A DNA stretch of 64,000 nucleotides from Arion vulgaris (lineage: Eukaryota > Mollusca > Gastropoda > Stylommatophora > Arionidae), in assembly GCA_020796225.1 (NCBI GenBank), contig CM036767.1, positions 11,327,427 through 11,391,426 on the forward strand, given 5' to 3'. The notes under the pieces are model-generated. The model was not told the DNA's origin. It ran no database searches and saw nothing but the letters and a program-made list of their open reading frames with translations. How positions within the stretch are numbered: the stretch's first letter is position 1; every line of letters starts with the position of its first letter. Both the position numbers and the translations under genes were made by a program. Below, one piece after another: positions 51,071 to 61,376 of the stretch.

Positions 51071-52135
51071 AGAGTTTTCTTATGAAATCTGACACAAAAT
51101 GTTCGTTTCTAACACCCCACGTTCTACAAGTCAGGAAAGAAATTGAGCATCCTACCTCCTGCATACTTTGGCTTAAAAATATGAAGTGACAGGCACGTCA
51201 CACTGCAAATACTACAGTGACATTTTCACTTTGGACGAACATCTTGACATGTCCGTATGTTACAAGTTTGTTTGTTTGTCTGTATTTGCTCTTATCAACC
51301 AGTTTAGTTCCTCTTTGTGATATGTTTGGTTCAGGTACGTGCGGTATATTTTCTCAGTATGATGCAAGTCATCGAAATGCCCCCTTAGATGTTTTTCTTT
51401 AACATAACCTTTTATTGTGATATTTTTAAACTGTACAAAATATACGAATACTAAATCGTATATATCAATCTTATATACAAAAGATAAAAATAGACCTCAC
51501 CGTTCAGAAAGCAATGGCAAACTACTGAACGTCTAAGTGGTGCCTAGAAAATCAACGACTCATTTACTGTGGTTGATGGCTATGTCCTTTAGGACATGCC
51601 ACGATTTTCATTTCATACATCAATATCGGAATAACATAGACCAATATAGAAAAGCGTTGCGTAAAGATTTTTAATTATTGAATTATTAAATTGTATTTTG
51701 ATTTCGCTACTTATGTCGCCCCCTTACAGTTCGACTAATGCGGCCGCCTCTCTGTATCATAGCACGTCACGGCCCTGATTTGGTTTTTTGCCAAGAACGA
51801 CAACACGTTGTGCCTCGTTTCATAGGCTCCGACACGTGTTGAACATACGTATTCGAAATTTGCGCCTTAATGTTACACATTAAAACTAAATACACGTGCT
51901 CAGTTTCTCCAGTTATTATTCAGACCTGTAAGATATTCGACAAATGGGTTATAGTAGACGGGCCAGGTCACAAAGTGTTTAACGAAGTCACTGACCAATC
52001 TTTGGTCTAGTTTCTAGCGAATGATTTTGTTCCGGTACATGTCATATGAAGTTCATGATTTTTGTTTTGGCAACCATTCAAGGGACGTAATTTGGCAACC
52101 ATTCAAGGGACGTAATGTAAGCAACTCAAACACAT
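51071..52135. other. Mostly unassigned; SINE K and A-like scraps
   Basis: 51480-51610 matches SINE K (gtgcctagaaaatcaacgac, tcatttactgtggttgatgg). 51790-51880 is a diverged SINE A middle (gccaagaacgacaacacgtt). A 29-bp direct repeat with caaccattcaagggacgtaa lies at 52070-52120. Confidence 0.55.
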
Positions 52136-52397
52136 TACTACTTCTTCTAACGCTCCATATCGACCACTTGTTAACCACTTTGTGTGATCTGTATGGGATC
52201 TGAGCCTAAGAGTGTTTATACCCTGTGCAAGTTACGCGCCTACAAGTAGACCAGCACATCCGATTTCTGCGATATTTTTTGTTTACTAGGGTAGCTTCCC
52301 TAGTTCCTGAATAAATCACATCTTACGACATTTATTGTAGGTCGCAGTGTTACTATTCTTTGCTTCCCTTGCGGGCCCTGCACCACACGGTGGAGCA
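52136..52397 (-). mobile_element. SINE family B copy
   Basis: Reverse B: cttcttctaacgctccatat to gcgggccctgcaccacacgg. Core drifted (aaatcacatcttacgacatt). Confidence 0.88.
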
Positions 52398-52464
52398 CAT
52401 TACAGGTTACATCCAGTGTAAATCTTATATTAAATTTTGGTGTTGTTATCAATGGAACCAATAA

Positions 52465-52610
52465 GTGAGGCGTGGGCAGTTAACAAGGCAGTGGGAAAAC
52501 ATATATGTGATTTTGTATATAAGTGTTACAGAAGAGTCCTCAATAAATCATGGACAAAGAAGAGAACAAATAGATCTATCGAGAAATAACTCAAAATCAA
52601 AGAAAACTGT
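52465..52610 (+). mobile_element. RTE LINE, left part of a split copy
   Basis: EAWAVNKAVGKHICDFVYKC, LNKSWTKKRTNRSIEK, LKIKEN. The RTE sequence resumes at about 55500, 2.9 kb away. Confidence 0.85.
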
Positions 52611-53148
52611 AGTAGTGTGTCAGGAACGGACACAACCGTCCCCAAACCCAGGTAGTAGCCAACCGATTAGACAGGTAGTTTAGATAGATAAGTTTGTAGA
52701 AATGCATAAGTAGAGACTGTAGTGTTTGCACACCAAATCTGCTCACTATGAGCAGTAGCAACACTAAACGAGACATTGACGAGTGAAACTAGTTGACGTA
52801 ATTTGTTAGTACTGTTGCGACGTAGTGAAACTAGTTGACGTAGATTTGTTAGTACTGCTTAGCGACGTAGTGAAACTAGTTGACGTAGATTTGTTAGTAC
52901 TGTTTAGCGACGTAGTGAAACTAGTTGACGTAGATTTGTTAGTACTGCTTAGCGACGTAGTGAAACTAGTTGACGTAGATTTGTTAGTACTGCTAGCGAC
53001 GTAGTGACAACATAAGGAGACTAACATAAACAGTGAAGGCGAACGGACGTGTTTTGTTTACCATCATGTAAAATAAGTCAATAAATAAATTATGTAACGA
53101 TCAAGATGAAGTTGTGTCTACTTGACGTCCTATGTCTACTACTAAATG
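52608..53148. mobile_element. Possible solo LTR containing a minisatellite
   Basis: Begins tgtagtagtgtgtcagg, has an aataaataaat signal near 53085, ends near gtctactacta; the terminal gtagtag/ctactac is inverted. Contains the 45-bp array. Neither end nor target duplication is firm. Confidence 0.35.
52790..53010. repeat. 45-bp minisatellite
   Basis: Nearly five units of gtagtgaaactagttgacgt plus agatttgttagtactgctta and gcgac. 45 is divisible by 3, so a minus frame (STNKSTSTSFTTSL) stays open; no other support for coding. Confidence 0.95.
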
Positions 53149-53214
53149 TCTTAGTTTATTATCATTACTGTACCAACATCAATGTCAGGAAAGATGTCAA
53201 GGAATGTCATAAAT

Positions 53215-55395
53215 AGTCAAGGTGGGAAAATCATGACCAAATAACCAAGGTGGAAACCCATGACCAAATAACAAGGTGAAACTCATGACCAAATAACCAA
53301 GGTGAAACTCATGACCAAATAATCAAGGTGGAAACCCATGACCAAATAACAAGGTGAAACTCATGACCAAATAATCAAGGTGAAACCCATGACCAAATAA
53401 TCAGGTGGAAACCATGACCAAATAACCAAGGTGGAAACCATGACCAAATAATCAAGGTGAAACCCATGACCAAATAATCAAGGTGGAAACCCATGACCAA
53501 ATAATCAAGGTGGAAACCCATGACAAATAATCAAGGGAAACTCATGACAAATAAGGATAAACCAGAAAAATATCAATAGAAACATGACCAAATAACCAAG
53601 GAGGAAAAACCCATGACCAATAATCAAGAGGAAACCCAAATTGACCAAATAAAAGGAATTGAAATCTTGACTTAAAGAGACACGAAGGTTGGAAACCCAT
53701 GGCCAGATATCAAAGAGAAAAAGACAAAAAAAGGATTGGAAACTTTATTTAGCATGATGGGTGCAAGTGAAACCCATGAGCAAAAATTTTAAGGTGGAAA
53801 CCAAGTTTGCCAAAATTAATGAGTGTGAAACCCCCAAAGACCAAATAACCACAAGAATTACCATACTCATGCTGACCAATTTAATTTTAGTGGAAAACCC
53901 CTCTACCAACAGTCATTCAAGGTTGAAACCCCTTCCATTTAATCAGGTGGAAACCCATGAAAAAATGCTTTAACAAGTGAAACTATGACCAAAGAACCGA
54001 TTTAAACTCTAAAATTGTCCAAATATCATATTTAGAAACCATGACCAAATAACCAAAAGGTGGAAACCCATGACCAATGATCAAGATGGAAACCCATGAC
54101 CAAATAACCAAGGTGGGAACCCATGACCAAATAACCAAGGTGGAAACTCATGACCAAATAACCAAGGTGGAAACCCATGACCAAATAATCAAGGTGGAAA
54201 CCCATGACCAAATAACCAAGGTGGAAACTCATGACCAATGATCAAGATGGAAACCCATGACCAATAATCAAGGTGGAAACCCATGACCAAATAATCAAGG
54301 TGAAACTCATGACCAATGATCAGGTGGAAACTCATGACCAATGATCAAGGTGAAACCCATGACCAAATAATCAAGGTGAAACCCATGACCAATAATCAAG
54401 GTGAAACCCATGACCAATAATCAAGGTGGAAACCCATGACCAATGATCAAGATGGAAACCCATGACCAATGATCAAGGTGGAAACCCATGACCAATAATC
54501 AAGGTGGAAACCCATGACCAATAATCAAGGTGGAAACCCATGACCAATGATCAAGGTGGGAAAACCCGACCAATAATCAAGGTGAAACCCATGACAAATA
54601 ATCAAGGTGAAACCCATGACCAATAATCAAGGTGAAACCCATGACAAATAATCAAGGTGGAAACCCATGACCAAATAACCAAGGTGGAAACCCATGACCA
54701 ATGATCAAGATGGAAACCCATGACCAAATAACCAAGGTGGGAACCCATGACCAAATAACCAAGGTGGAAACTCATGACCAAATAACCAAGGTGGAAACCC
54801 ATGACCAAATAATCAAGGTGGAAACCCATGACCAAATAACCAAGGTGGAAACTCATGACCAATGATCAAGATGGGAAAACCCCTGACCAATAATCAAGGT
54901 GAAACCCATGACCAAATAATCAAGGTGAAACTCATGACCAATGATCAAGGTGAAACTCATGACCAATGATCAAGGTGGAAACCCATGACCAAATAATCAA
55001 GGTGGAAACCCATGACCAATAATCAAGGTGGAAACCCATGACCAATAATCAAGGTGGAAACCCATGACCAATGATCAAGATGGAAACCCATGACCAATGA
55101 TCAAGGTGGAAACCCATGACCAATAATCAAGGTGAAACCCTGACCAATAATCAGGTGGAAACCCATGACCAATGATCAAGGTGGAAACCCATGACCAATA
55201 ATCAAGGTGGAAACCCATGACAAATAATCAAGGTGGAAACCCATGACCAATAATCAAGGTGGAAACCCATGACAAATAATCAAGGTGGAAACCCATGACC
55301 AATGATCAAGGTGGAAACCCATGACAAATAATCAAGGTGGAAACCCATGACCAATGATCAAGGTGGGAAAACCCCTGACCAAATAATCAGGAGAC
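53215..55395. repeat. 25-27-bp minisatellite, 2.2 kb
   Basis: Roughly 80 units of aaggtggaaacccatgacca plus aataatc, with 25-bp (gtgaaaccc, ccaataatc) variants. 53560-54010 is a decayed stretch. A long-range duplication with a 624-bp offset is visible. Confidence 0.97.
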
Positions 55396-55499
55396 ATATA
55401 ACAAATAAGGATAAACCAAGAAAAAGGGATATCATATAACGAATTACATTTGGGGTCATACTAAACCCAAGGAGGAAAAGAACCCTTTAAAATAGTCAT

Positions 55500-55815
55500 T
55501 TATAAAAATCAATCCAGAAAAGAGCAAACTACAACATAACTAGCTGATGCTACAAATAAAAATGAGAAAATTGAAGTATGTTGGACATTTAAAGAGACAC
55601 GAAGGGTTGGAGAAGACCATCATGGCAGGAGGTATCCCGGCAAAGAAGAGAAGAGGAAGACAACGGAAAAGATGGATTCAGGATGTAACTGATGATTTGA
55701 GCATGATGGCTGCAGAAGTAAAACATTTGGCCTATGAGAGAGAAAAATTCTGAAGGACTGTTAGAAAGACAAAGTTTTGCTCATGACAAGTTATTTGATG
55801 ATGATGATGATTATA
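55500..55815 (+). mobile_element. RTE LINE, right part of a split copy
   Basis: LQIKMRKLKYVGHLKRHEGL, EKTIMAGGIPAKKRRGRQRK, RWIQDVTDDLSMMAAE. Ends in tgatgatgatgatga (55795-55812). Confidence 0.9.
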
Positions 55816-55834
55816 TTCCTCTCGCAATGTTATA

Positions 55835-56205
55835 CAGTACACGTAGGACCTACAAGCAATTACTCCATATCGCTCCATGCTGGGCAACACATTTAATCTC
55901 TTCTATGGAACCGTCCGATATTTCTCGCCTCTCTCAGCAAAGCATGTTTCATGGTTTTCCCAATGCGTCCTTTCCCTGTTGAACCTTCCTCTTCCGTTTT
56001 TATGCCTGTTTTTGACTCTGTGATCACCTCGTACCCTCTCCATCAAAGCATGCCCAACATAGCTCCATCTTTTTGTTTTTCCCTTCTAACAATTGTTACT
56101 AGTGGTTGACCAGACATTTCTCTGATTTCATAACATCTAAATTCGTTCCATTTTATGTTTATCATATTTAGCAGACATCTATTTTCAAATGAATTCATAA
56201 ATGGC
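55835..56205 (-). mobile_element. LINE family C 3' part
   Basis: Minus strand matches 15060-15480: agtaattgcttgtaggtcct, catggaagagattaaatg-like, EMSGQPLVTIV from the complement of 56105-56130. Frames broken. Confidence 0.8.
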
Positions 56206-56326
56206 CACACAAAAATACTATTTTAGAAAATATTTTGGCTCGTGAGGGAACTTGTATTACTGAATTTTTTTTCAAGTATTATTTTCTTCTCTTCTTCTAC
56301 CTTTTCCTTTTGTTTTATATCCCGTG

Positions 56327-56858
56327 TGAGGTATAAACTCTCAACCAACTCATTGCCAAATCCATCTCTGAAGTTGGAAAAGCCCGCCTGCATGGCTTAC
56401 CCATATCTCTCTCTCTGTCTCTCTCTCTCTCCCTGTCTCTCGCGATCGTTCTTAGGGTTTCATCTGTTTTTATCGCTGTTTTTATCATTATATTGTGATA
56501 TATAAACAGCCAAACATCAAAAACGGAATGTTCGTGCACAACCTTCAGTACCTATTGGAGCTCAAGTGCTTATCCTTCGGTGGTGTGTTCGATTTCAACC
56601 AGCGTTTACTGGGTTCGCTCTCCGTTAGCCTTTTGCTGTCCCCAGCCAAAACCCACAAGGCAGCAGGCTACTATTTTCTTTCATGGCAGCGAACCTGCCC
56701 TCCCGGGCTGATAAGCGTCATCTGCCCAGTGCTTACTCATATAAGAATGCTTACCCATAAAACGGTAAACATTCTTTCACGCAAAAATCAGTCGGAAGCG
56801 CTACCCAATGTACCATGGCTACACCTGAATTCATAGCGGGCGAAACCAGAAGAAGAAG
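56327..56858 (+). mobile_element. SINE J split by a LINE tail
   Basis: Parts 56327-56405 (ctctgaagttggaaaagccc) and 56749-56858 (tttcacgcaaaaatcagtcg, gcctgaattcatagcgggcg in part, gaagaagaag). The inserted tail lies between identical gcttacccata repeats. Confidence 0.87.
56406..56748 (-). mobile_element. LINE 3' end with GA tail
   Basis: Plus strand tctctctctctgtctctctc, cgcgatcgttcttagg, then ccttcggtggtgtgttcg, aaccagcgtttactgggttc. 11-bp duplications gcttacccata at 56395-56405 and 56749-56759. Confidence 0.9.
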
Positions 56859-56920
56859 AATTGTCAAATCAAACTTGTTCATGATTAGATAATTAGTTGA
56901 GTTTTGTAGCTAAAGATTTG

Positions 56921-57300
56921 TTATGTTATGTTATTGGATCGACGTCATGGCACATTAGCATTCCCATGTATGCTCCGTCTTCCGCTGCAGCAGCCATCCC
57001 AGCGTCCACTTGCTCACAGGACCCATGAGCATATGATTAGTATATCTTCTCTCTCTACCACAAAGACGACACTGTCTGGCATGCTCAAACTTAACTCCTA
57101 ATTCTCGCACTCTTTCCAGCGTCTGAGACTTGTCCATATCACATAAATGAAAGATGCATTGATGACATCGGCTCTGTCCATACTTCTGCCAGCTTGAGTC
57201 GGGCATTGTTTGCAAGAAAGTCAGCACGCTCGTAACCCTGCACTCCAGCATATCCAGGTATGTACAGCCAAGTCAGTGACTTGAGATGTGACCTCCTAAT
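56921..57300 (-). mobile_element. RNase H-LINE 3' end with ATAAC tail
   Basis: Minus: GYAGVQGYERADFLANNARL (last RNase H motif), later RRYTNHMLMGPVSKWTLGWL, then a gttatgttatgtta tail on the plus strand. Frameshifts present. Confidence 0.82.
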
Positions 57301-57364
57301 GCTGACACCACCCCCTCCCCCTGTTCCGTGCGCAGATATACAGATTTAATCCTTTGAAGCTTAA

Positions 57365-57584
57365 TCTCTCTTCTCTCTCTCTTTCGATCACCGCCCAGAC
57401 CGATGTACCAGACCTCCGCATAAATGTGGAAATTTGATTCATGCAGCCTAAGCATTGGTGTGTTTTACGTCACATCTTCAGCACCATTTGGAGCTCTGGT
57501 GCTTATCCTTCGGCGATGTGTCCGGTTTCAGCCAGCGTTTACTCGGTTTGCTCTCCGCTATGTAGCCATCTAGTATTGTTTACG
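57365..57584 (-). mobile_element. LINE 3' end with GA tail
   Basis: Same block as 12010-12240 (gatcaccgcccagaccgatg, attcatgcagcctaagcatt, ttcggcgatgtgtccggttt). Confidence 0.82.
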
Positions 57585-57708
57585 GTGTTGGGTAACTAGC
57601 CCCACCTAACCTCCATAGTCGCCTCTTACAACATGCATGGCAGGTAACAGTGGCTCTATTCTTTACACCCCAATTTGGGCACCAGTAACCACTCGGGTCA
57701 AAAGCATA
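57585..57708 (-). mobile_element. SINE family A 5' fragment
   Basis: Same truncated head and same junction (ggtaactagccccacctaac) as at 12240. Confidence 0.87.
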
Positions 57709-57769
57709 ATCTGAAATGATAATCGTATGGATGACCTGTATGGTTAGCTCAAGTTTCCTACTATATGTG

Positions 57770-57866
57770 GTAACCAGCCCGAATCCGAACTCTACCTTAG
57801 TCGCCTCTTACAGCATATGTTGTATGTCACAGTGTTACTATTCTTCGCTTCTATTGTGAACCCAAC
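57770..57866 (-). mobile_element. SINE family B 5' fragment
   Basis: tagtcgcctcttacagcata, gtcacagtgttactattctt, gcttctattgtgaaccc. Confidence 0.7.
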
Positions 57867-58091
57867 AATAAACCAGCAATAAAAACTGTATGTTTGACAT
57901 ATAATTATTGTATATTACAACCTAGTGTCACATCGTATGTATATAAAGTACATGGGGCGTAGACGTTACATAAATAGAAGCGATGCAATTTACACACTGC
58001 GTCGCACATTAACATAAAACACAAGTAAATATGTTAACCTATACAATATGGTGTCACATGTGTTCATATGATGTTTATTATTATGATTATT
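57867..58091. other. Unassigned sequence
   Basis: AT-rich, no feature recognised. Confidence 0.45.
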
Positions 58092-58103
58092 ATAAGAGAA
58101 AGG

Positions 58104-58364
58104 TATCCCAAGTGGTTACCGGGGCCCAAATCTGGGGTGTAAAGAATAGAACCACTGTTACCTGTCACACATGTTGTAATAGGTGACTAAGGAGGTTTGG
58201 GTGAAATCGGATGCACATGTCCTAAACGTGTAGAAGTCTATGCGTTTAGGGGCCTACCAAACCAATGTGCAACGTATACACGTTCTTGACAAAGATCAAA
58301 CATATCACAAAGAGTGATTAAAATTGGTCGTAAAGAACGAACGCAAAGAAAAGAAAGAAGGAAG
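58104..58364 (+). mobile_element. SINE family A copy
   Basis: Full length, atcccaagtggttaccgggg to aaagaaaagaaagaagg, flanked by perfect 12-bp ataagagaaagg (58092-58103, 58365-58376). It landed at the edge of the Penelope-like sequence. Confidence 0.95.
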
Positions 58365-58374
58365 ATAAGAGAAA

Positions 58375-58495
58375 GGCAAAACACGTAAAAACAAAATACT
58401 ATAGTCTTATAAATTACAAAAACGATTACGAGACACAGCAACGTTTCGACCAAACGGCCTTTATCAAGCAACAAATACAACAGAAGGGAAGAAAT
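58375..58495 (-). mobile_element. Penelope-like terminal sequence, minus copy
   Basis: Complement: gcttgataaaggcc, gttt, ggtcgaaacgttgctgtg, then AT-rich to acgtgttttgcc. Forms an inverted pair with 58560-58895. Confidence 0.55.
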
Positions 58496-58559
58496 TCATT
58501 TCCTTCACAGCACACAACATATGGAATCAGACAATAAAGTCCTAACAATCATTTTATCA

Positions 58560-58895
58560 TTTTAGGGCCGTTAGAAATTTGTCTGATTTTATATGGTGTT
58601 TGTAAGAAGTAAGTTTCCGTAAGTCTGCTGTATCCTTTGCTTGATAAAGTTAGGAATTTGTCTGATTTTATATGGGTGTTGTGTAAGAAGTAAGTTTCTG
58701 TAAGTCTGCTGTATCCTTTGCTTGATAAAGTTAGGAATTTGTCTGATTTTATATGGGTATTGTGTAAGAAGTGAGTTTCTGTAAGTCTGCTGTATCCTTT
58801 GCTTGATAAAGGCCTTTTGGTCGAAACGCTGCTGTATATTGTTATTGTTTTTGTAAAACTACAGTACTTTGTTATTACGTGTTTCGTCATTTATC
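58560..58895 (+). mobile_element. Penelope-like terminal sequence with 81-bp repeats
   Basis: Three units of about 81 bp (ttaggaatttgtctgatttt to cctttgcttgataaag), the last running into gccttttggtcgaaacgctg, tgtattgttattg and acgtgtttcgtc. Confidence 0.6.
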
Positions 58896-59445
58896 ATAGT
58901 TTTACTGCAGTCTCCCCATATATCGAGATTATCAAACATATACAAAATTAGCGCACATAAAGCAGAAATTTCCGATTCCCCGTCTGAGCTAGTCGGCCTT
59001 ACGTTTCCGGAGACCACAGTCAAATATTACCAACATTTGATTAGATCAGTGCATAAATTCTGGTCAATATCGCTGACGTGCGACCTTGTACATGCCTGTT
59101 TAAATAAAACGCATCGTTTCTGTCCTTGGAGATAACAATTCAAGCGAGTTCAGACGTAAGGAACACGCAAATAGAAAACCCAGGTCTTCAAAATGTATGA
59201 CATTCTTAAATACAGAGTTTAATTTCACATTGAAACGGTTTCGGGACAACACAGAATTAAGGTCATGAAATCAATGTGGAAGAGATTACTCTTCTCTTGG
59301 ACTTGTGTTTAATATACATGAGGTTGCAGAATGTGGTTTAAGGTTGATCGGGAGACAAGGGGGTAAATATACTGGGGGAAATTGAAAAATAGATGTATAG
59401 ACGTTACTGGTACCATTTCAGTTGGAAATTGCGATCATGAACTTT
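58896..59445. other. Unassigned sequence
   Basis: An 88-codon plus frame (58869-59135) exists but has no recognisable domain. Nothing else seen. Confidence 0.4.
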
Positions 59446-59458
59446 AGTAACTTCATGC

Positions 59459-59712
59459 GTTCATGTGGTGCTGGGGCCTGTAAGGGAAGCAAAGAATAGC
59501 CCCACTGCGACCTAAATGCATGTCGTAAGAGGTGACTGACGTAGGGGCATAATGAAGCTACCTTGGTAAATAAAAAGCATTGCAGAAATCGGATGTACTG
59601 ACTGGATGTATTGGATGTACTTGTAGGCGCATAACTGGCACAACGTACAATCGCTCATATGTTCATATCACATACAAACCACACAGAGTGGTTGAGAAGT
59701 GGTCGATATAGA
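59459..59712 (+). mobile_element. SINE family B copy
   Basis: ggcctgtaagggaagcaaag, gtcgtaagaggtgactgacg, gcattgcagaaatcggatg, gtggttgagaagtggtcg. Flanks agtaacttcatgc (59446-59458) and agtagcttcatgc (59713-59725), 12 of 13. GAA tail lost. Confidence 0.92.
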
Positions 59713-59788
59713 AGTAGCTTCATGCCTCTAGTAACAAATGGGTGAGAGATCAACCTGGTAATGAAAAATATGATGCATACTATTGTCT

Positions 59789-60024
59789 CAACGAATATCA
59801 AAGCAGGCATTGAAGTGGAATGCAAAGGGTTCAAGAAAGAGAGGTCGACCCTGAAAAAAAATGAAAGAGACCCTGAAACGAACTTTGCTGAGAGAGGCAA
59901 GAAATATCGGTCTCAGTTCCATGGATGAGATTGAGCGAGTTGCCCAGGATAGAGCAGTATGGAGAAATTACTTGCAGGCCCTATGTAACGTATAACGGTA
60001 CGAAGAAATATATTATTATTATTT
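59789..60024 (+). mobile_element. LINE family C, 5'-truncated tail
   Basis: caacgaatatcaaagcaggc to aacgtataacggtacg, tail attattatt. Flanked by atactattgtct (59777-59788, 60025-60036), 12 bp. Confidence 0.93.
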
Positions 60025-60570
60025 ATACTATTGTCTATTGTCTTTCTCCAGGTGGATGATGGAATTGGTTGTCCACTCTTGCCGTTAAGCGTCGTGGTGG
60101 GAGTTTTAATTTGAGTAACAGGGCCAGATGAGTCGTTCTTGTCGTGTTATATCCAATTTAAATTAGTGATGTTTTGGAATTGTCTCTCCCGCCCGTGTGT
60201 TATCGGAGTACTCAAAGAGAGCAAAGAATAGTAACTCTGCGACCTACAACGCATGTCGTAAGAGGCAACTAAGGTAGGGTCTAGGAAGCTACTCTAGTAA
60301 ATAAAAGCGTCGCAGAAATCGATGTGCTGGCCTACTTGTAGGCTCATAAATGGCACAACGTACAATCGCTCTTGGGCTCGGATACCATACAAATCACAAA
60401 GAGTGGTTAACAAGTGATCGTTGTGGAGCGTTCGAAGAAAAACGAAGAAGATATTGTCTATCCATCTTTTTCTTGGTCTTCCCTTGGCCTAGTATATTTT
60501 TATTGTATGCTGTTATTGGTGGTTGGTTGTATTCCCTTCTCATTAAATGCCCGGACTACTGCGTTGCCCT
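60025..60570 (-). mobile_element. LINE family D 3' end split by SINE B
   Basis: 60025-60189 and 60453-60570 align with 18745-18990 (gttgtccactcttgccgtta, gtgttatatcc, tatccatctttttcttggtc). SINE B flanks: attgtctctcc (60179-60189) and attgtctatcc (60453-60463). Confidence 0.88.
60190..60452 (+). mobile_element. SINE family B copy
   Basis: cgcccgtgtgttatcggag, gtcgtaagaggcaactaagg, gcgtcgcagaaatcgatg, gcctacttgtaggctcata, gagcgttcgaagaaaaacg. Confidence 0.94.
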
Positions 60571-60599
60571 GAAAAAAATTGATTTAGCAACGTTGCATA

Positions 60600-60839
60600 C
60601 TAGATGCATATTACCAGCTCGATAGAGAAGAACAGATTGTCATTTTATGGTTACGAACAGGGCACAATAGCCTGAGATACCATCTGTTTAACAAGTACAA
60701 AATATGACCTTCTGACATATGTACATGTGACACCAGCAAGGTGGCAGAGACACACATACTGCAAGAATGTCTAACATACAACGAACAGAAAAAACATACA
60801 TGGCTAATCCTCATGGCAGTCCAAGATAAGCTATATGGA
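60600..60839 (+). pseudogene. LINE ORF2 C-terminus
   Basis: EEQIVILWLRTGHNSLRYHL, then CTCDTSKVAETHILQECLTY, then VQDKLYGG. Cut by a SINE T at the KLYG codons. Confidence 0.82.
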
Positions 60840-61108
60840 GGAAGGGGGAGGTCTCTGTGGCTGAGTGGTTAAGCCCTTTGTCTTGCGAGTCGAAGGTCGA
60901 GGGTTCGAATTCGGACCGCGCCGTTCTGTTCACAAGTGCAGTTTTTTCCAAGAGACCCTAGATTGTTGCCGGAGCTACGGATTTGTGCTTTGTGCAATAC
61001 TTTCGGCTGGGGCATGCCATTTCTGCTGAGAGGGCCGAGCCATATGGGGTAAAACCCGGTGCAATGAAGTCAATCCTTCAGCTCAAAAACCCTTTAAACC
61101 CTTTATGA
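60840..61108 (+). mobile_element. tRNA-derived SINE T
   Basis: tRNA head with tggctgagtgg and gggttcgaattcgg (one change in the B box). Flanked by tatatgga (60832-60839, 61109-61116). Confidence 0.93.
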
Positions 61109-61142
61109 TATATGGATATGTACATGGACTTCGATTGACTAT

Positions 61143-61376
61143 TAACTCATCATCATCATCAAATAGCTTGTCCTGAGCAGAACTTTGCCACCCCAACAGT
61201 CCTCCAGAATTTATCTCTCTCATAGGCCAGATGTCCTGCCTCTGCAGCCGTCATGTTCAAACCATCAGTTACATCCTGAATCCATCTTCCCCGTGGTCTT
61301 CCTCTTCCTCTTCTTCTCTTTGCCGTTATGCCTCCTTCCATGATGGTCTTCTCTAGCCCTTCATGTCGTTTTATTA
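61143..61376 (-). mobile_element. RTE LINE, 5'-truncated tail
   Basis: MEGGITAKRRRGRGRPRGRW, IQDVTDGLNMTAAEAGHLAY on the minus strand, 3' tail catcatcatcatcaaatagc. Nearly identical to 5500-5710. Confidence 0.92.

Noticed and set aside
50622..51164. 180-codon minus-strand frame
   Set aside because: It spans a hAT MITE and lies antisense to a LINE C-terminus, with no domain recognisable.
58869..59135. 88-codon host exon candidate
   Set aside because: Starts inside a Penelope-like end and shows no domain or splice evidence.
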